Of a stretch of 64,000 nucleotides of DNA, positions 1 through 12,788 are shown one piece after another. The DNA is from Umbelopsis ramanniana AG. Lineage: Eukaryota; Mucoromycota; Umbelopsidomycetes; Umbelopsidales; Umbelopsidaceae. The stretch lies in the NCBI RefSeq assembly GCF_025399195.1, contig NW_026252088.1:711360-775359 (forward strand), written 5' to 3'. The notes beneath the pieces are model-generated. The model saw nothing but the letters and a program-made list of their open reading frames with translations. It had not been told where the DNA came from and searched no databases. Made by a program: the position numbers and the translations under genes. Positions within the stretch are counted from its first letter, which is position 1, and every line of letters starts with the position of its first letter.

Positions 1-133
1 TTAAAAAAAAAAAATTTTTTTTTTAGGGCTTTCAAAGGGTAAATTGATCTGCCAAGCTAATCGATTGTATTCAATAATAAAAAAACAATCAATGAAAGCT
101 ACAATGTGCTGTATGGATGGGATATAAGGTGTG

Positions 134-2667
134 CTAGTGAACGCTAATTTGTGGTCGATGAGTTGCTACCTTCTCGATAGCTTCAATGGCATCGGACACT
201 TTCTTGTGTGTATGATCACGACCAACAAACTCCAATAGACCAGACCGAATAAATAGCTCGAGAGCATTGTCTCTTAGCTTAACAAAATAAACCTCTACTC
301 CACGACTACGGTAGGAAGCAACGATCTCATATAGAATTTGAACAGCACTGGCATCAATTTCAGGCATATTGCTGACGTCGAAAATGATGAACGATCTGTC
401 CCGAAGGCGAGGGTTTTCAGATGGATGAATAGACATATCTCCAAACACCTCCAATCGTCGTAGTCTGTCCTTCAATTGCCCTGCATGATACGGAAAGTGA
501 GTCGGCTAATCAATCGATGATCAAATGCGTCCATATCCTCCTTACCGGTGTTCGCAAAAAAGAGCGGTTCTTCAATGCGGACAATCAGGACATCTTCGAC
601 ATGTTCAATAAAGTCAGGTCCGTCCTTAATTGGCCGAAACTTGTTATGGGTTCCCTTGACTCGGCCCTAGCGAAAAGAAAAAAACCAGTTAGGCAGTCAT
701 CCCGATTTACACCGAGATCTAAACACACACTTACCATGATAGTGATGCGCGGGTAGCTGGTTTCCTTGACAGTAAGCAGCAACGACAAGGAGACCGCTAG
801 AAGAGTGCCGAATTCCAATGAGATAACAACAGTGGCGAGGAAAGTAAGACAAAACAAAGTGATATCTCGCCATGCTCCGATCTTGAACATGAAGTGGATA
901 TCCTCTGGAGCTTCAAACAGGATATAGAGGACGGCAATGAAAATGACTGAACTCAACACTGCCTTTGGCAAATAGTATAAATAAGGAAGCAGGAACAAGA
1001 TGGCCAGCAAGGCAATGATACCAGTGATCAAACCCGCCATTTGAGTGCGTGCACCTGCTCTATCATTGATTTTGCTTCGAGCAACCTAGAGAAAAAAAGG
1101 TGGTGCCATGGAACGGATATAGCGGATATTAACGTCTGTTCTGAGAATGAATGCTCAAGATACGAAACTTGTTCTTACCGATCCAAATGCGGGGATTCCC
1201 TGGAAGAGACCGCCCATAATGTTGGCAGCGCCTATGAAACAAGACATGGGCTTGTTTAACAACGAGAGAGACTACGTATTTCATATACGTGAATAGAAAC
1301 TTACCCATTGCGACTAATTCTCGGTTAGCGCTAACAGTGTAGTTGTGTTTGCTAGAGTAAGTTTTGGAGATAACAATGGATTCGACAAAACCAATCATAG
1401 AGATCAAGCCGGCGGTCAGAGCAATGTCTTTGAAATGCTTGCGATGCGGGATCTCGGGAATAGATGGTAATGGTATACCACCACCTTTGATGTCACCAAG
1501 CACTTGAAGACCCTCGAGATCCCAGCGAAAGATACCAGTAAGAATAATGGATGCCACGACAACCAAAAGAACTTCAGGAAGCAATTGCAACCAGCGAGCA
1601 GAAGGGAATTTAGCCTTGATGACTCTGGCTCCAAACAAGACGATACATGCTATAGCGGATGTAGCCGCAGTCAGAACATGCAATTGTGTAATGTTCTCAG
1701 CCAAGAATATAAGTCGATCAATGGTGGAGGATGCTTCGGATATGCCCCATTCTTCACTAAGCTGAACCAATCCCAATAAAGTAATACTTTGTTGCACCAT
1801 GACGACGATGGCAACAGCAGTGATGAAACCGCGAAGCAAGGCTCGACTCATCAAACTGTCCAAGAAACCGAGGCGGAAGATGCCGAGCAAAAATGTGAAG
1901 ATTCCGACAAAGAGCGTCAACAAGCAGGAAAGCGCCAAGGCACTTTTCAGCGGATCTTCATCATCTTCCATATGTTGTTGCTGTGCAATGGCCGAACCCA
2001 CCAACATAGATAGTGATGCCTCCGGACCCATAGATAATTGTCTGTAAGCGAGGGCATGAGATATTGGATCAGAGGTTTGCCTGGCTTTGCTAGAGACCAA
2101 CTTACCGAGACATACCAAATAGGGCATAGGTGATAGCGGGAAACGCAATGGCATAAAGTCCGTGGACGGCCTCTAATTTACACAATGCAGTAGCGTATGA
2201 AAGAGCTTGTGGAATCATCAAGCAAGATAAAGTTAGGCCGGCTAGTAAATCGCCTGTAAACAGGTGGAAGCTGTAAGAGGGCATCCACTGCAGGGCAGGA
2301 AAGTAATATTTTGTTCTTGTTCTGAACGTTGTCCAAAAATCTTTCGGAGCCTCGTCTCTTGGCCGGATGGACGGAACTAGAAGGGGACAGGGAGTGAGTG
2401 GACGTGTGGTGAGGGATGGTTATACAACATGCATACTTACGTGGTGACGCCGTAGCGTATCTCGGGTATAAATCTTCTCCAAGCAGGTGAGACGTTTCGT
2501 GAATACGAGCTTCTACAACGCTCTCGTCGTCGCTGTCTTCGATATCTATTGTCGGTGTACCTGGAGGATTGTGGAGTGTTAAACTTTTAAGGCTCAATAG
2601 GTCAAGGCGAAGAATGCTATAAGAATTATCTGATTTGCTTACTACTATGTGTTCTAGATTCGGACAT
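134..2667 (-). CDS. SulP-family sulfate/anion transporter with STAS domain
   Basis: Multi-pass membrane anion transporter of the SulP (SLC26) family. I read eight coding exons: 2643-2667, 2441-2560, 2376-2106, 2041-1305, 1231-1179, 1085-735, 666-546 and 480-134. The start is ATG at 2667 (MSESRTHS). A polar N-terminal tail is followed by the SulP entry motif around YYFPALQWMPSYS, then GDLLAGLTLSCLMIPQALSYA, the MGPEASLSMLVGSAIA segment and MIGFVESIVISKTYSSKH. The C-terminus is a STAS domain (FIIFDVSNMPEIDASAVQIL). The FRTRTKYYFPAL entry resembles the fungal vacuolar/endomembrane subgroup rather than plasma-membrane Sul1/2, but that placement is inference. Sulfate as substrate is the family default and is not shown by the sequence. 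Confidence 0.93.
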
Positions 2668-2992
2668 GTTTAGTAATGCGAATAAATCCCGCTTGTAATG
2701 AAGGAGGATGCCAATGATGCACGTTGTTTGCTCTAAAGGTTTTTAATTTTTCGTTTTTTAAGCGGCGTTTACTTTTTTCCACCTTCTTTGGGAGAATAAT
2801 GTCTCATTTGTTGAACAAACTTCCCTCGAGATATTTAAATTTATAAATTTAAGACAACACAGCAAAACGCTGCATTCAATGAAACTGACTATCTTACATG
2901 ACTAAACGAGACTACACTATGCTATGCTACACTATGCTATGCTACAATAAGCTATCTACCTATGTCGATATTATATGCTGGATCAGCTTGGC
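2668..2992. other. Intergenic: SulP promoter side and 3' flank of the His-rich gene
   Basis: AT-rich with a T/A-run cluster around 2740-2765. Apart from the 15-bp direct repeat, nothing codes here. Confidence 0.6.
2916..2945. repeat. Two perfect copies of a 15-bp direct repeat
   Basis: The unit actatgctatgctac occurs twice head to tail, and is itself built from the 5-mer tatgc. It lies just 3' of the His-rich gene that ends at 2993, probably in its 3' UTR. No function is apparent. Confidence 0.85.
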
Positions 2993-3247
2993 CTAGTCGC
3001 TGATCTTCTCGCCAATCTTCTTAAGCATACGAGGGCTCCACCATGAAGGAATGCCTTGGATGAGAAGTTCCTCGCTCACTTCCTTCACAATCTTCTTTCC
3101 CTTTTTGTGGTGACGGTGTTTATGTTCATGTTCATGCTCATGTTTGTGTGACGGAGGAACGTTGACTGGTGGCTGATGTCCAGCAAAGAAATTGAAGATG
3201 TAAGTGGGTTGACCGCACGAACAATGAGAAGCTGCTGGAGTACCCAT
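2993..3247 (-). CDS. Small histidine-rich protein of unknown function
   Basis: Single-exon reading frame of 84 codons starting with ATG at 3247 (MGTPAASHCSCGQPTYIF). The middle is a charged run rich in alternating His-Glu and His-Lys (HKHEHEHEHKHRHHKKGKK). The C-terminus is amphipathic with a WW pair (GIPSWWSPRMLKKIGEKISD). There is no signal peptide and no membrane segment. The His run and the CSC near the N-terminus could bind metal, but that is inference. I do not recognise a family. The intact frame, the proper ATG and the biased composition support a real gene, though it is short. Confidence 0.55.
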   Translation of the reverse strand: MGTPAASHCSCGQPTYIFNFFAGHQPPVNVPPSHKHEHEHEHKHRHHKKGKKIVKEVSEELLIQGIPSWWSPRMLKKIGEKISD

Positions 3248-4095
3248 TATTTGAATGATCTACGTAAACAAGCACCTTTTGGTCGAATGGTAAGATAGGT
3301 ATTTATATGCTTTCAACTTGACTTGGCAGACGATCAAGGTGTGATCACTTATGGTAGCCACAAGGTCAGTGGCAAACCTCACGTCTTGCAGCAGCAAACC
3401 AAAAAATTTGAGATATTCACTCCGCAGCCTGCGCTCCAACCCCCCCCCCAAAAAAAAAGCAGTAATTTTGAATATCTGAATATTTCAATAAGATCTACTC
3501 TAAACAAACCCTATAGACTTTTCATAAACTATGTTTAAGATCAAATTTGAATGGTTCAGCTCTCAAATTGTTGTATATGTCATAGTAGAACAGCCTGCAT
3601 GACCAGAGCTGATTTCAAATTATCCATTACCATTTCTAGAAGGTGGCATACCGAGGGAGTTGCTGGCAAAAAGTAGAAAGTGAATGAAGCGATTTAAAGG
3701 AATAGCGTCATACTCCCAAATTAAGTAGAAGCTTCCGTGTTGGAAAAGTGTCTTCCATGGACAGATCTTGTGCGACCGTTTTCAAGTGGTAGGTCAAGCT
3801 ACGGCTGTCCATACCTCAATTTCCTTTCACGGTAAACTGGCCGACGGGCCATGACTCCGTTGGGCAGCTTCTTAGATGCTATGGAGAGGGTTTTGAAGGT
3901 TATTAAGATGTGACATGATGGATGTGGGATGGTTTAGTATGGCCTTCTATGTGTATATTAGCATTGAGAGTGCATGGGATAGAAAAATGTTGCAGTCCAC
4001 TCTGGAGGTGACGAAGGGCTTTTGAATCTCCGCACGCACTGCCCTTGTTGTTGCCTCCGTCTCTTCACGCCATTCCTTTCTTTCTTCAGTCTTTA
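3248..4095. other. Intergenic between divergent genes
   Basis: About 850 bp between the His-rich gene (-) and the F-box/WD40 gene (+). It holds a C-run/A-run junction near 3440-3458. Pyrimidine-rich sequence at 4031-4093 is typical of a fungal 5' UTR. No coding potential seen. Confidence 0.6.
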
Positions 4096-5878
4096 ATGTC
4101 AACGTTCATGGATCTTTGCACACCAGAGGACATTTCTCCTCCAGCAACGCCACCAAATACCTACTTTGCTCGTCCAGCGCAACGTCTCCGCTCTTCGTAC
4201 ATTGACCCTTCCTTTGGTGATAATCCAACCCAGTTGGCCACCGTGCTTGATGACCAGCAATTGGACTACATTCGAAAAGTCAAGACCATCTTTCAGCAGT
4301 TGACACCTGAACAAAAGCAATTTTTTCTTTATGAAATCATCAACTGCTGTGATAGTCAACAACTGACATTTGTCAGTGACATTATTGCTCCCAAACTCAA
4401 GATTGACTTCCTCAAGGAGCTCCCAATAGAAATATCCCTACATATTCTCTCCTTCATAGACGATCCCAGGACCCTAGGAAGAGCCGCTAGTGTTTCTACC
4501 TTCTGGAATTCCTTACTGAAAGACGAAACTACCTGGAAAACACTTTGTCTTAAACATCAATATCGCCGTAGAAACTCCTCGATCAGTGGGGTTGCACTTT
4601 TGGGTCCACCTGTTCGCCGGCTAAACTTCTCGTACAGAGAATACTTCAAACGAAAATACAATATAGAAGCAGCCTGGGCTCAAGGTGGTAAAGTCAAGAC
4701 TTGTTTTGATAGTCTGGACTCCGGCTTAGTCACCAGTTTGCAATTTGATGACGAGGTGATCGTTGTTGGCTGCGATAACCACAAGATCGAGGTATTCAAT
4801 ACCACCACTGGAAAGAACATCAGTACATTAGAAGGCCATGAAGGTGGTGTTTGGGCACTACAATTTAAAGGCGGTGAAAAGCATGATCCTGAGCGCTTGT
4901 TAGTGTCAGGTGGCTGTGACAGGTAGGAAACATCATTTTCTGTTTTCCCACTATTTGATTTGTCCATCAAAAACAAACAAAAAAAAATAATTAACTGGAC
5001 CTCAATTTGTTTTTTATAGGGACGTACGTGTATGGGACCTCAACAAAGGCACTCTAAAGCATGTATTACGCGGCCATACTTCCACTGTTCGCTGCCTCAA
5101 AATGCGTGACAAACGGATTGCTGTCACCGGCTCTCGAGATACCACTTTAAGAGTCTGGGATTTACAACGAGGAACCATGCGCCATGTCCTCCTTGGCCAT
5201 CAAGCCAGCGTTCGATGCCTGGATGTTCATGAAAACTTGGTCGTATCTGGATCATACGATAGCACTGCACGAGTTTGGGATATCAATACTGGTCGGTGTC
5301 TACATGTCCTTACCGGCCACTACTCCCAAATTTATGCCATTGCATTTGACGGATCAAGAGTCATCACTGGTTCACTGGATTCAAATATCCGAGTATGGAG
5401 TGCGGAGACTGGCCAATGCCTAGCTACCTTACATGGACATACATCTCTGGTCGGACAACTTCAACTGAGTGGCTCTACACTCGTTAGTGGTGGTTCGGAT
5501 GGTTGTCTAAGAGTCTGGGATTTGGATAACTACGAATGCGTTCACCAAATATCAGCTCATGACAACTCGGTTACCTGCCTACAATTTGACGATAAGCGAA
5601 TGATGAGTGGTGGTAACGATGGTCGAGTGAAACTTTGGGATGTTAAAACCGGCCGACTGATTCGATACTTTACCCAACCGGCAAAAACCATTTGGAAATT
5701 ACAATTTACAGATACACGGGCTGTGGTTGTCATGCAGCGACGAAGAAATAGTAACCCAGAAGAAGGTCGCACCGCCATGGAGATACACGATTTCGATATC
5801 GGTGATGTTCCCGAACTCAACCCAAGTATTAACTGCATAGAAACCGATGAGGATGCCATCATGCAAAGTTCCTCATAA
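4096..5878 (+). CDS. F-box/WD40 substrate receptor, Cdc4/FBXW7-like
   Basis: Substrate-recognition subunit of an SCF ubiquitin ligase. Two exons, 4096-4922 and 5020-5878, are joined inside GGCDR/DVRVWDL. The start ATG at 4096 (MSTFMDLCTPED) is the first in-frame ATG; the open frame extends upstream only from a TTG. An F-box (LKELPIEISLHILSFIDDPR, then VSTFWNSLLKDETTWK) lies near residues 110-160. It is followed by at least seven WD40 blades with canonical GH...WD ends (e.g. RVWDLNKG, RVWDLQRG, RVWDINTG, RVWDLDNY, KLWDVKTG). This arrangement is that of Cdc4, Pop1/2 and FBXW7, which bind phosphodegrons such as those of cyclins and CDK inhibitors. The exact orthologue is not decidable by eye. 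Confidence 0.93.
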
Positions 5879-6366
5879 TATGTTACATGAACCTATTGAC
5901 ACTTCACATACTGATAATTGATATCATTCACCAATGTAAATTTTTTCCTCTCTCTCTTTTCCATACTTTGGGTCCATCCACACTGGAGTCAGTCTGGCTA
6001 CTTTTCTATCTCTTTTATCTTTCTCTTACCAGTGGTTGGTTTCAACATTTTCAGACCATCTATTTTCATTCTTACTATTTCCTTTCTCCTCCTCAACCCA
6101 TTGTATGAACGTGTCCATGTTCCATAGCGTAGGCCACCTGTCGTCGGGTTTGTAGACAAAATACATCTACTTGTACATGATACTACAATTCACATTGTTA
6201 TGACTTTTTGCATGGCTTGGCTCGGTGCGAGCGAAATCAACTCCAAAACACAAAAGGGATCTCCGGATAATTTCAAGCAAAAAAAAACGAAAGAATATAT
6301 TTGTTTAGGGGTTGCATCAGTCTATGTGCGTGGTTGAGTTGCATTATTAGAACAAATCGTCGACCA
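5879..6366. other. Convergent intergenic region
   Basis: Pyrimidine-rich 3' flank of the F-box gene, running into the 3' flank of the NDUFA1 gene. The short open frames here are low-complexity Ser/Phe/Leu runs and are not credible genes. Confidence 0.6.
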
Positions 6367-6924
6367 CTAATGGTTTCTTGGTTTCTCCAAATTCCAAACA
6401 CTAGAAGAATGCAAGTCATGTTAAGAAAAGGACAAGGTTGCAGCCAAATGGTCGAAAGTACTTACCTGTTGATGGAGAATTCAGGTGGTGCAACGGGATT
6501 TACCTAGAAGGGAGAATGTTAGATGGAAGCTGCTAATAAGATCAAGAGGCTGAATAGCACACATACAGATTGTCCACGGATGGATCCAGTGAGACGTCTA
6601 TCGCGCTCCATCATTTGGGATTCCCAGTAATCGAGGCCGTATCTTGCAGGCTATCACAGAAAAAAGTGAAAATGGTCAGCGGAATGGTCAGAACGGCATT
6701 CATCAGTGGCCATTAAGGCGATTATACAGTTCAAGGATGCGAACCTTCTTGTCGTTGGTGTAATATTTGACAGCACTGAGACCAGAACCAGTCAAGGTGA
6801 AGAAGGTTGCAATGACAGCAAATGGTATAACAGCTTCAATTGGAACAGGCTGGAAGTGTGGAAAATCAGTTAGAGACGCATGGTGTTAAGCTGGAATAGG
6901 TCATGGAGGTCGTTCGCTCACCAT
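6367..6924 (-). CDS. NADH dehydrogenase (complex I) subunit NDUFA1/MWFE
   Basis: Small single-span accessory subunit of mitochondrial complex I. It is built from five exons: 6922-6924 (the ATG alone), 6745-6849, 6567-6650, 6466-6503 and 6367-6400. The spliced protein begins MPVPIEAVIPFAVIATFF, has one hydrophobic span, and continues KYYTNDKK and YWESQMMERDRRLTGSIRGQ. It ends NPVAPPEF...WNLEKPRNH. The MERDRRLTG and NPVAP motifs match fungal NDUFA1. The first intron sits directly after the start codon, and the second has a GTTCGC donor. No single reading frame is long, so the gene is easily missed. Confidence 0.9.
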
Positions 6925-7461
6925 TTGATGTTGACTGAGGTAGTGAATGGCAATGTTGCTGTTCTGTACACAGTTTACCTTGAGCTCGAATGCCGACGTC
7001 ATCAAAATTTTGGGATTTCGAGCCATCGTTCGCCCGCCCGCCCTGCCAAAAATCAACCCCAGATCACTCGGTGGTCTAGAGGCAAAACACGGCAGCTACA
7101 GAGGGTGTGAAATGAGGTAATTCGTCGTTTGTATACATCCTATTCATAAATTCAATCCTAGCGCACATGAAAAGCCTTGTTAAGCGCAAATCTGTTCAGA
7201 CCTGTCAGTTACAATCTCATGATATGCTGGGTACAACGGTAGAAACATAGTGTGTGGCCATCAAATCAACTTATTTAGTTTTATTCTCTCGGTTCTCCTT
7301 TATTTTGCAAGCAATTCAACTTATTTGAGTTGATACTGCTTAAGAGGTTTGGCAAATGTCACTCAGTGGCGCACTGCCATTCTGTTCATCATATTTGCAA
7401 GTCACATTTTTTTCCAAACTTCGAATCGACATTCATTAAGGAACTGTCTTTTGCCAAAGCA
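6925..7461. other. Divergent promoter region, NDUFA1 / DUS3
   Basis: About 540 bp between two outward-facing genes. No convincing motif was recognised. The open frame can be extended upstream of the DUS3 ATG to about 7330, but that stretch does not resemble the family. Confidence 0.55.
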
Positions 7462-10372
7462 ATGTCTGAACCAGTAGCTGTCTCTATTACACTAGAGGAA
7501 TCTACACGAGGAAAAGGTCTGGCACCTATTAAACAAGAGTAGGTTTGAGTTATTGACAAATACCCCCGTCGGAAGGTCATGAGCTAACCGTCCACCGATA
7601 GATTCCGCAAAACCAAATGGTTTGAAGACAACGAAGTAGAAGATATCAACACCGCAGCGTTTGGAGACGATGAGGTTGAAGGCCAAAAGTTTGAAAACGG
7701 TGATGTAAGTTGACGTGACATGATTTGACGGCGATATGGATGCACCGTACTCATAAAAGGGAAGCAGTCCAATGCAGGCGGTAATCGTAAAGCCCGCGGG
7801 CAGAACAAGAAGCGAAAGAGGACACATGTTACAGATGACATCAAGGTAAGTAGCAGGTCAATTGTATATAGATCAGAATGACATTATGGAACTGATTCGA
7901 TAATGTCGGTAGCTCTGCCCTTATATTGCCGCTGGCGATAACGACAAATGCAACTGGGGAGACAAGTATGTGGCAATTCGGTCATTTGAAATTTACGCTG
8001 GAACAGTGTGAATAACCTTTTGTATATTAGGTGCAAATTTACTCATAACATTGAAGAGTACCTGAAGTTGAAGCCTGCTGATTTGGGCGAAAGATGCGTC
8101 AACTTCGAGGTCTACGGAAGGTAACTAATCTCAGCTTCATCATTTCGAAACACTCACCAAATGATTTTCTAACAATTTCAATGTATTACAGATGTAGAGC
8201 TGGATATGCTTGCCGTTACTTGCAAGCGCATTTCAAAGATGGAAAGCTCGTTGTTGATGAAGAGGTATGTGCATACAGCTGGGCAACATCCAATGACACG
8301 TTTTGTACTGACATGGGCTCGGCTTTTCTTAGCGCGAAAGAAATGCACCTGTTACTGTCAAGAATGGTATTACGCCCGAAACGATGGCAGCTTTGCGGAA
8401 ACATACGGTATGGCTGAAAGTGAATATTTTATTAATGAGAACCTCTGCGTCTAACCACCGCATGTAGTTCAACTTTGAAAAATCAGAAGCGTTTTTAAAG
8501 GAGATTCAAGCTGAAATCGATGCTGAAATTGCTATGAAGGAGGAAAACACGCAGAGGAGACTAGCCTCCATGTTGGCTGAGCCTGCTAGTGCCACAACAG
8601 ATAGTCCCGCCAGCACCATTGTCGAGGCACCATCTACACCAATTTCGGACAAGTTGAAGAAAGTAGCAGAGGTGGAGCAGGTTTCGACGGACATCGAAAC
8701 AACGCCCTCGGGAATAGTCACCTCCGTAGAGACTTCCCAGCAAACAGAAGTCGTTTCGGAAACCAGTATAAGTCCAGCCAAAGAAGAGCAACCAGTTGGA
8801 CCTATCTTCGATATAAATGACAAGAAGGTACGAAGGGTTCATTTGTGAGTTGACTAATCTGACGATTATACTCACCATTATGTATAGAAATTAAACTTCA
8901 AAGACAAGACCTACCTTGCTCCCCTCACCACCGTAAGTCAGCTTTATGCCTCATGCACCATTTATAAGAATCAGCGCTAACACCCATCTTCACATAAAAG
9001 GTCGGTAACTTGCCTTTCCGTAGAATCTGTAAAGAATTTGGCGTGGATATCACATGTGGTGAGATGGCTATGGCTACCAACCTACTCCAGGGCCAGAAGA
9101 CTGAATGGGCTTTGACCAAGCGCCATGCATCAGAGGACTTGTTTGGTATCCAGGTTTGTAATCACATAAGTCACCTAATATTTATCCTACACTACATTAC
9201 TGACTTTTGTGCATTCAGATTGCAGGATACAAAACAGAACAGCTCGTCAAGGCTTGCCAAGTCATAAATGAAACTGTGGATGTCGACTTTGTTGACCTCA
9301 ACATGGGCTGCCCTATCGATATGCTTTTCAACAAGGTACATTTCAATGGTGTTTACAACGTACAAGTGGATGATGTATTGATTGTCCTCGTTTTAGGGTG
9401 GCGGTTCAGCATTGTTGGACTCACACGGAAAGATGCTCAAGATGCTTCGTGGAATGCAGCACGTTCTCGACCCTCCTGTCACCGTTAAGTTCAGAACTGG
9501 TGTGAAGGACAATCACCCTACAGCTCATAAGCTGGTACCTAAATTGGAAAGTGTGGTGAGTAGCTTACCAGGTGCAAAATTCACCATATGCGCACATAAC
9601 TAAAATTTGCTCATTATCAGGGCATCGGAATGGGCACTGTAAGTAGGATAATAATTGCAATACGCTTCTAGATGCCAGCATCTGCTACTTAAACCTTTGT
9701 GTATGCTCATCATCATGTTTTGCCATTATTTAGCTCCATGGCCGTTCGCGCCAACAGCGGTACACTCGGCTCGCTGACTGGGATTATATTAAAGGAATCA
9801 AGAGGTTGACAAACGATATGGCCTTGTTCGGTAACGGTGACGTTCTCAGCTGGGAACAGTACTATCAGCAGAAGGAGGAATCCGGAGTAGACGGAATCAT
9901 GATTGGACGAGGAGCATTGATTAAACCATGGATCTTTGAAGAAATCAAAACCCGAAGACACTGGGATATTTCATCTTCAGAGCGATTCGATATGTTGAAG
10001 AAGTTCTGTGATTATGGCCTCGAGCATTGGGGTACTGACACCATGGGCATCAATTCTACCCGTCGTTTCTTATGTGAATGGCAAAGCTTCTTGTATCGAT
10101 ACATCCCTGTCGGTCTTCTCGAGGTCCTTCCTCAGCAGATGAATGAGCGTCCACCACCTTATTATGGCCGCGACGAACTCGAGACACTCATGGCTAGTCC
10201 CAGAGCCTCTGACTGGATTAAAATAACGTAAGATTACGAACTTTTAGTTGTTCTTTATGAATGAAATGAAGCAAACTAATTTGTCATACTTCACAGTGAT
10301 CGTATTTTGGGTCCTGCCCCAGAAGACTTCAAATTCATACCAAAGCACAAGGCCAACTCGTTTGAAGGTTAA
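7462..10372 (+). CDS. DUS3: tRNA-dihydrouridine(47) synthase 3 (Dus3)
   Basis: FMN enzyme that reduces uridine to dihydrouridine in the tRNA variable loop. The gene is split into about a dozen exons. It starts [14 protein letters not shown] at 7462 and ends [10 protein letters not shown] at 10372. A Lys/Asp-rich N-terminus leads to two CCCH zinc fingers ([23 protein letters not shown], shown here in part by KCNWGDKCKFTH, and [14 protein letters not shown]). After a Ser/Thr-rich linker comes the Dus barrel: [20 protein letters not shown], then [13 protein letters not shown], the catalytic-Cys motif [46 protein letters not shown] and [12 protein letters not shown]. The zinc fingers plus C-terminal barrel are specific to Dus3. 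Confidence 0.95.
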
Positions 10373-10652
10373 AAACGCACCCATATTCATTTGTATGTTG
10401 TACCTGTTATGGTTTTTTTTTAGTATTAGCAAGAGTATACAATTAAAGAAAAAGGCTGTATTTACGGAGAAGTAAATGGAAGTGGAGACCGCTTTTGAGA
10501 CCTTAGCTTGCTAAACCATACCTAGAGGAACGACATTGGTCTGGAACCGTGCATCCCAAAATAATTGACCACTGCATATTAAATAACTATTTTATTCAAT
10601 ACAACAGAAGAAAAGACAAAGGAATACTTTTTTGGTAACAGCTTGGCAAGGT

Positions 10653-12788
10653 TTACGAGCTTTCACAACAGAACTCGATGTCAACAATCTCTTTAGGAGC
10701 AGTGGCAGTTAAGACCCAAGGGTCCTCTTTCCCGATGCAAACATTATCTTCGATGCGAATTCCAATTCCCTGGTATTCTTTTGGAAAACGATCATCATAT
10801 GGTACATAAAGGCCAGGTTCGATGGTAATGACCATTCCTTTCCTCAGTCGTCGAGATCTGTCCAAGTCATGACAGTCATGTACATCCAATCCTAGATAAT
10901 GACCGACGTGATGTGGGTACAAAATACGCTCCACGTCCTATGCAAATGGTCAGTGAGCAAATCGCTACTAAAAGTGCATGTACATTAATTTGTGTTCGTC
11001 ACATACCCCAGTCTTGACGTGAAAGTTGATCTTGTCTAACTCTTGCTTCATTAATCGTACCGATACGTCGTGAATGCCATGGAGTGACATATTGTGAGAT
11101 TCCGTACAAAGTTTTATGCAGGCTTTGTTGACGTTCAAGACGGCTTGGTATAGCTTTCTCTGTGGATCTGAGAATTTCCCGTTGACAGGCCATGTTCGTG
11201 TGATATCACTTGCGTATCCATTGTATTCTCCACCACAATCAACCAAAACCAAATCACCATTCCTGAATCGTAAGCAGTTGTCAGACGAGCCAAAGACCAA
11301 AGGCAAAACTCCAACCACACGGTATATGCGACATAACTTACCTTAACTTCATGTCATTTCTTACATAATGCATAGATAGTGCATTGGGACCTCCAGCAAC
11401 TACTGGTACATAAGCTAACATACTCGATCCTCTCATTCGACATTCAAAGTCCAGCTTTGCCCATAACTGCCCTTCGGTGATACCAGGCTTTGTAAATTTC
11501 ATAGCCTACAGGATTTGGTTTAGTATACCATGTTCAGTACTGTTACGGTGACAACGGAGAGAATGACTCAAATCACCTCAATGAAAGCCTTGCTGCTAAT
11601 TTCTCCCGATTGTCTCATAACTTTAGCTTCCGCTTCACTCTTGACGTTTCTGAATTCTTGCACAAGTGGGCTTAATTGCTTCACTGGTTTGGATGTCTTT
11701 CCTATTGAAACGGAACGAGAAGAACTCGGTTAATAACCATTGCATTGCCCAGATAATACTTCCACTCCACGTTATAATCTATTCTTCCACAGGTCGCCAG
11801 CTCACATATACCAAAATCTTTACCGTAGCTCTCAAAGCTCCGTAACACCTTGGTCAGTAGCCCAGCGACCCCACCCTCTTGCCAATTAGACCAATCTGTC
11901 GCCGTACCATATGATATTAATTTTTTTGCAGGTTCAGAGGACGACAAGATAGATCCTGATGACATGTTTGTATCCACATATATACATTTGGCATTATTGA
12001 TGGCTTCCCTCAAGCGAGTTGGAAATTGCATGGAGTTGAATGCCTGAAAGTTGAGGTGTTAGTGTGATCTGAAAGTCAGTCGTCAAGTATACCTATCATA
12101 TGCAAACCTCATCCGCTCCAAATTTTTCAATGATCCCATCCAATCCTGTTCTTGGACCGTCCCAAAGTTCGACGCTTGGATTTTTGGGCAAACCAAACAT
12201 GGTCATTTTGTACCCTTTAGGCGAGGAGTCCTTTTCTAGAAGCATAAAGTCAAAATGTTAATTACGGGCGGCGTACATATTGTCTTCGATATATCCCCTT
12301 TTAAAGCTCAATCGTACCGAGGATGGCAGCAGCATCTGGTTCGTTAAAACCTGTTAGATACCAAAAGTCGGTATTCTGGTGGAATGGGTAGAATACATTG
12401 TTGGACATATATCGAGTTCGATACCCTAACGAAACAACCAGACTTCCTTCATGCAGAGAATTCATAAGCGCCGTTCGTCTCAATTCATACTCAAGAGCAG
12501 ATACCCCGGGAGTGACTAAGGTCGATGGTTATCAGCTGAATCTGATTGCTTAGTTGCTAATGATTTAAGTGACTTACGTTCATTTTTCTCGAGAGCATAT
12601 GGATGAGTTTCGAAAACAGGCTGCCCGTAGCTTCTCAAATGAGTTTCAGGTATCAAAGAAGCATTCGCACTGGTAGCGAGAGCTCGGGTGATACGAGGGC
12701 TAGTGACCTGGTGGTGGTTATTGATAACACAGGCTTGCAGGAAAGTTGCAGTTCTCCTTCCTTTGAAAGTACAAAGCGTAAGTGACAT
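10653..12788 (-). CDS. Mitochondrial Xaa-Pro aminopeptidase (ICP55/XPNPEP3 type)
   Basis: Metallopeptidase of the aminopeptidase P family (M24B). ICP55-type enzymes trim one residue from mitochondrial proteins after presequence removal. The start at 12788 (MSLTLCTFKGRRTATF) gives an Arg/Ser/Thr-rich, acid-poor presequence fitting mitochondrial import. The N-terminal AMP domain includes RTRYMSNNVFYPFHQNTDFW and YLTGFNEPDAAAIL. The catalytic domain shows the dinuclear-metal ligands in order: VDCGGEYNGYASDITRTWPV (two Asp), YPHHVGHYLGLDVHD (His), ITIEPGLYV (Glu) and GIRIEDNV (Glu). There are several introns. The family call is firm; ICP55 over other aminopeptidase P types rests on the presequence. 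Confidence 0.92.
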
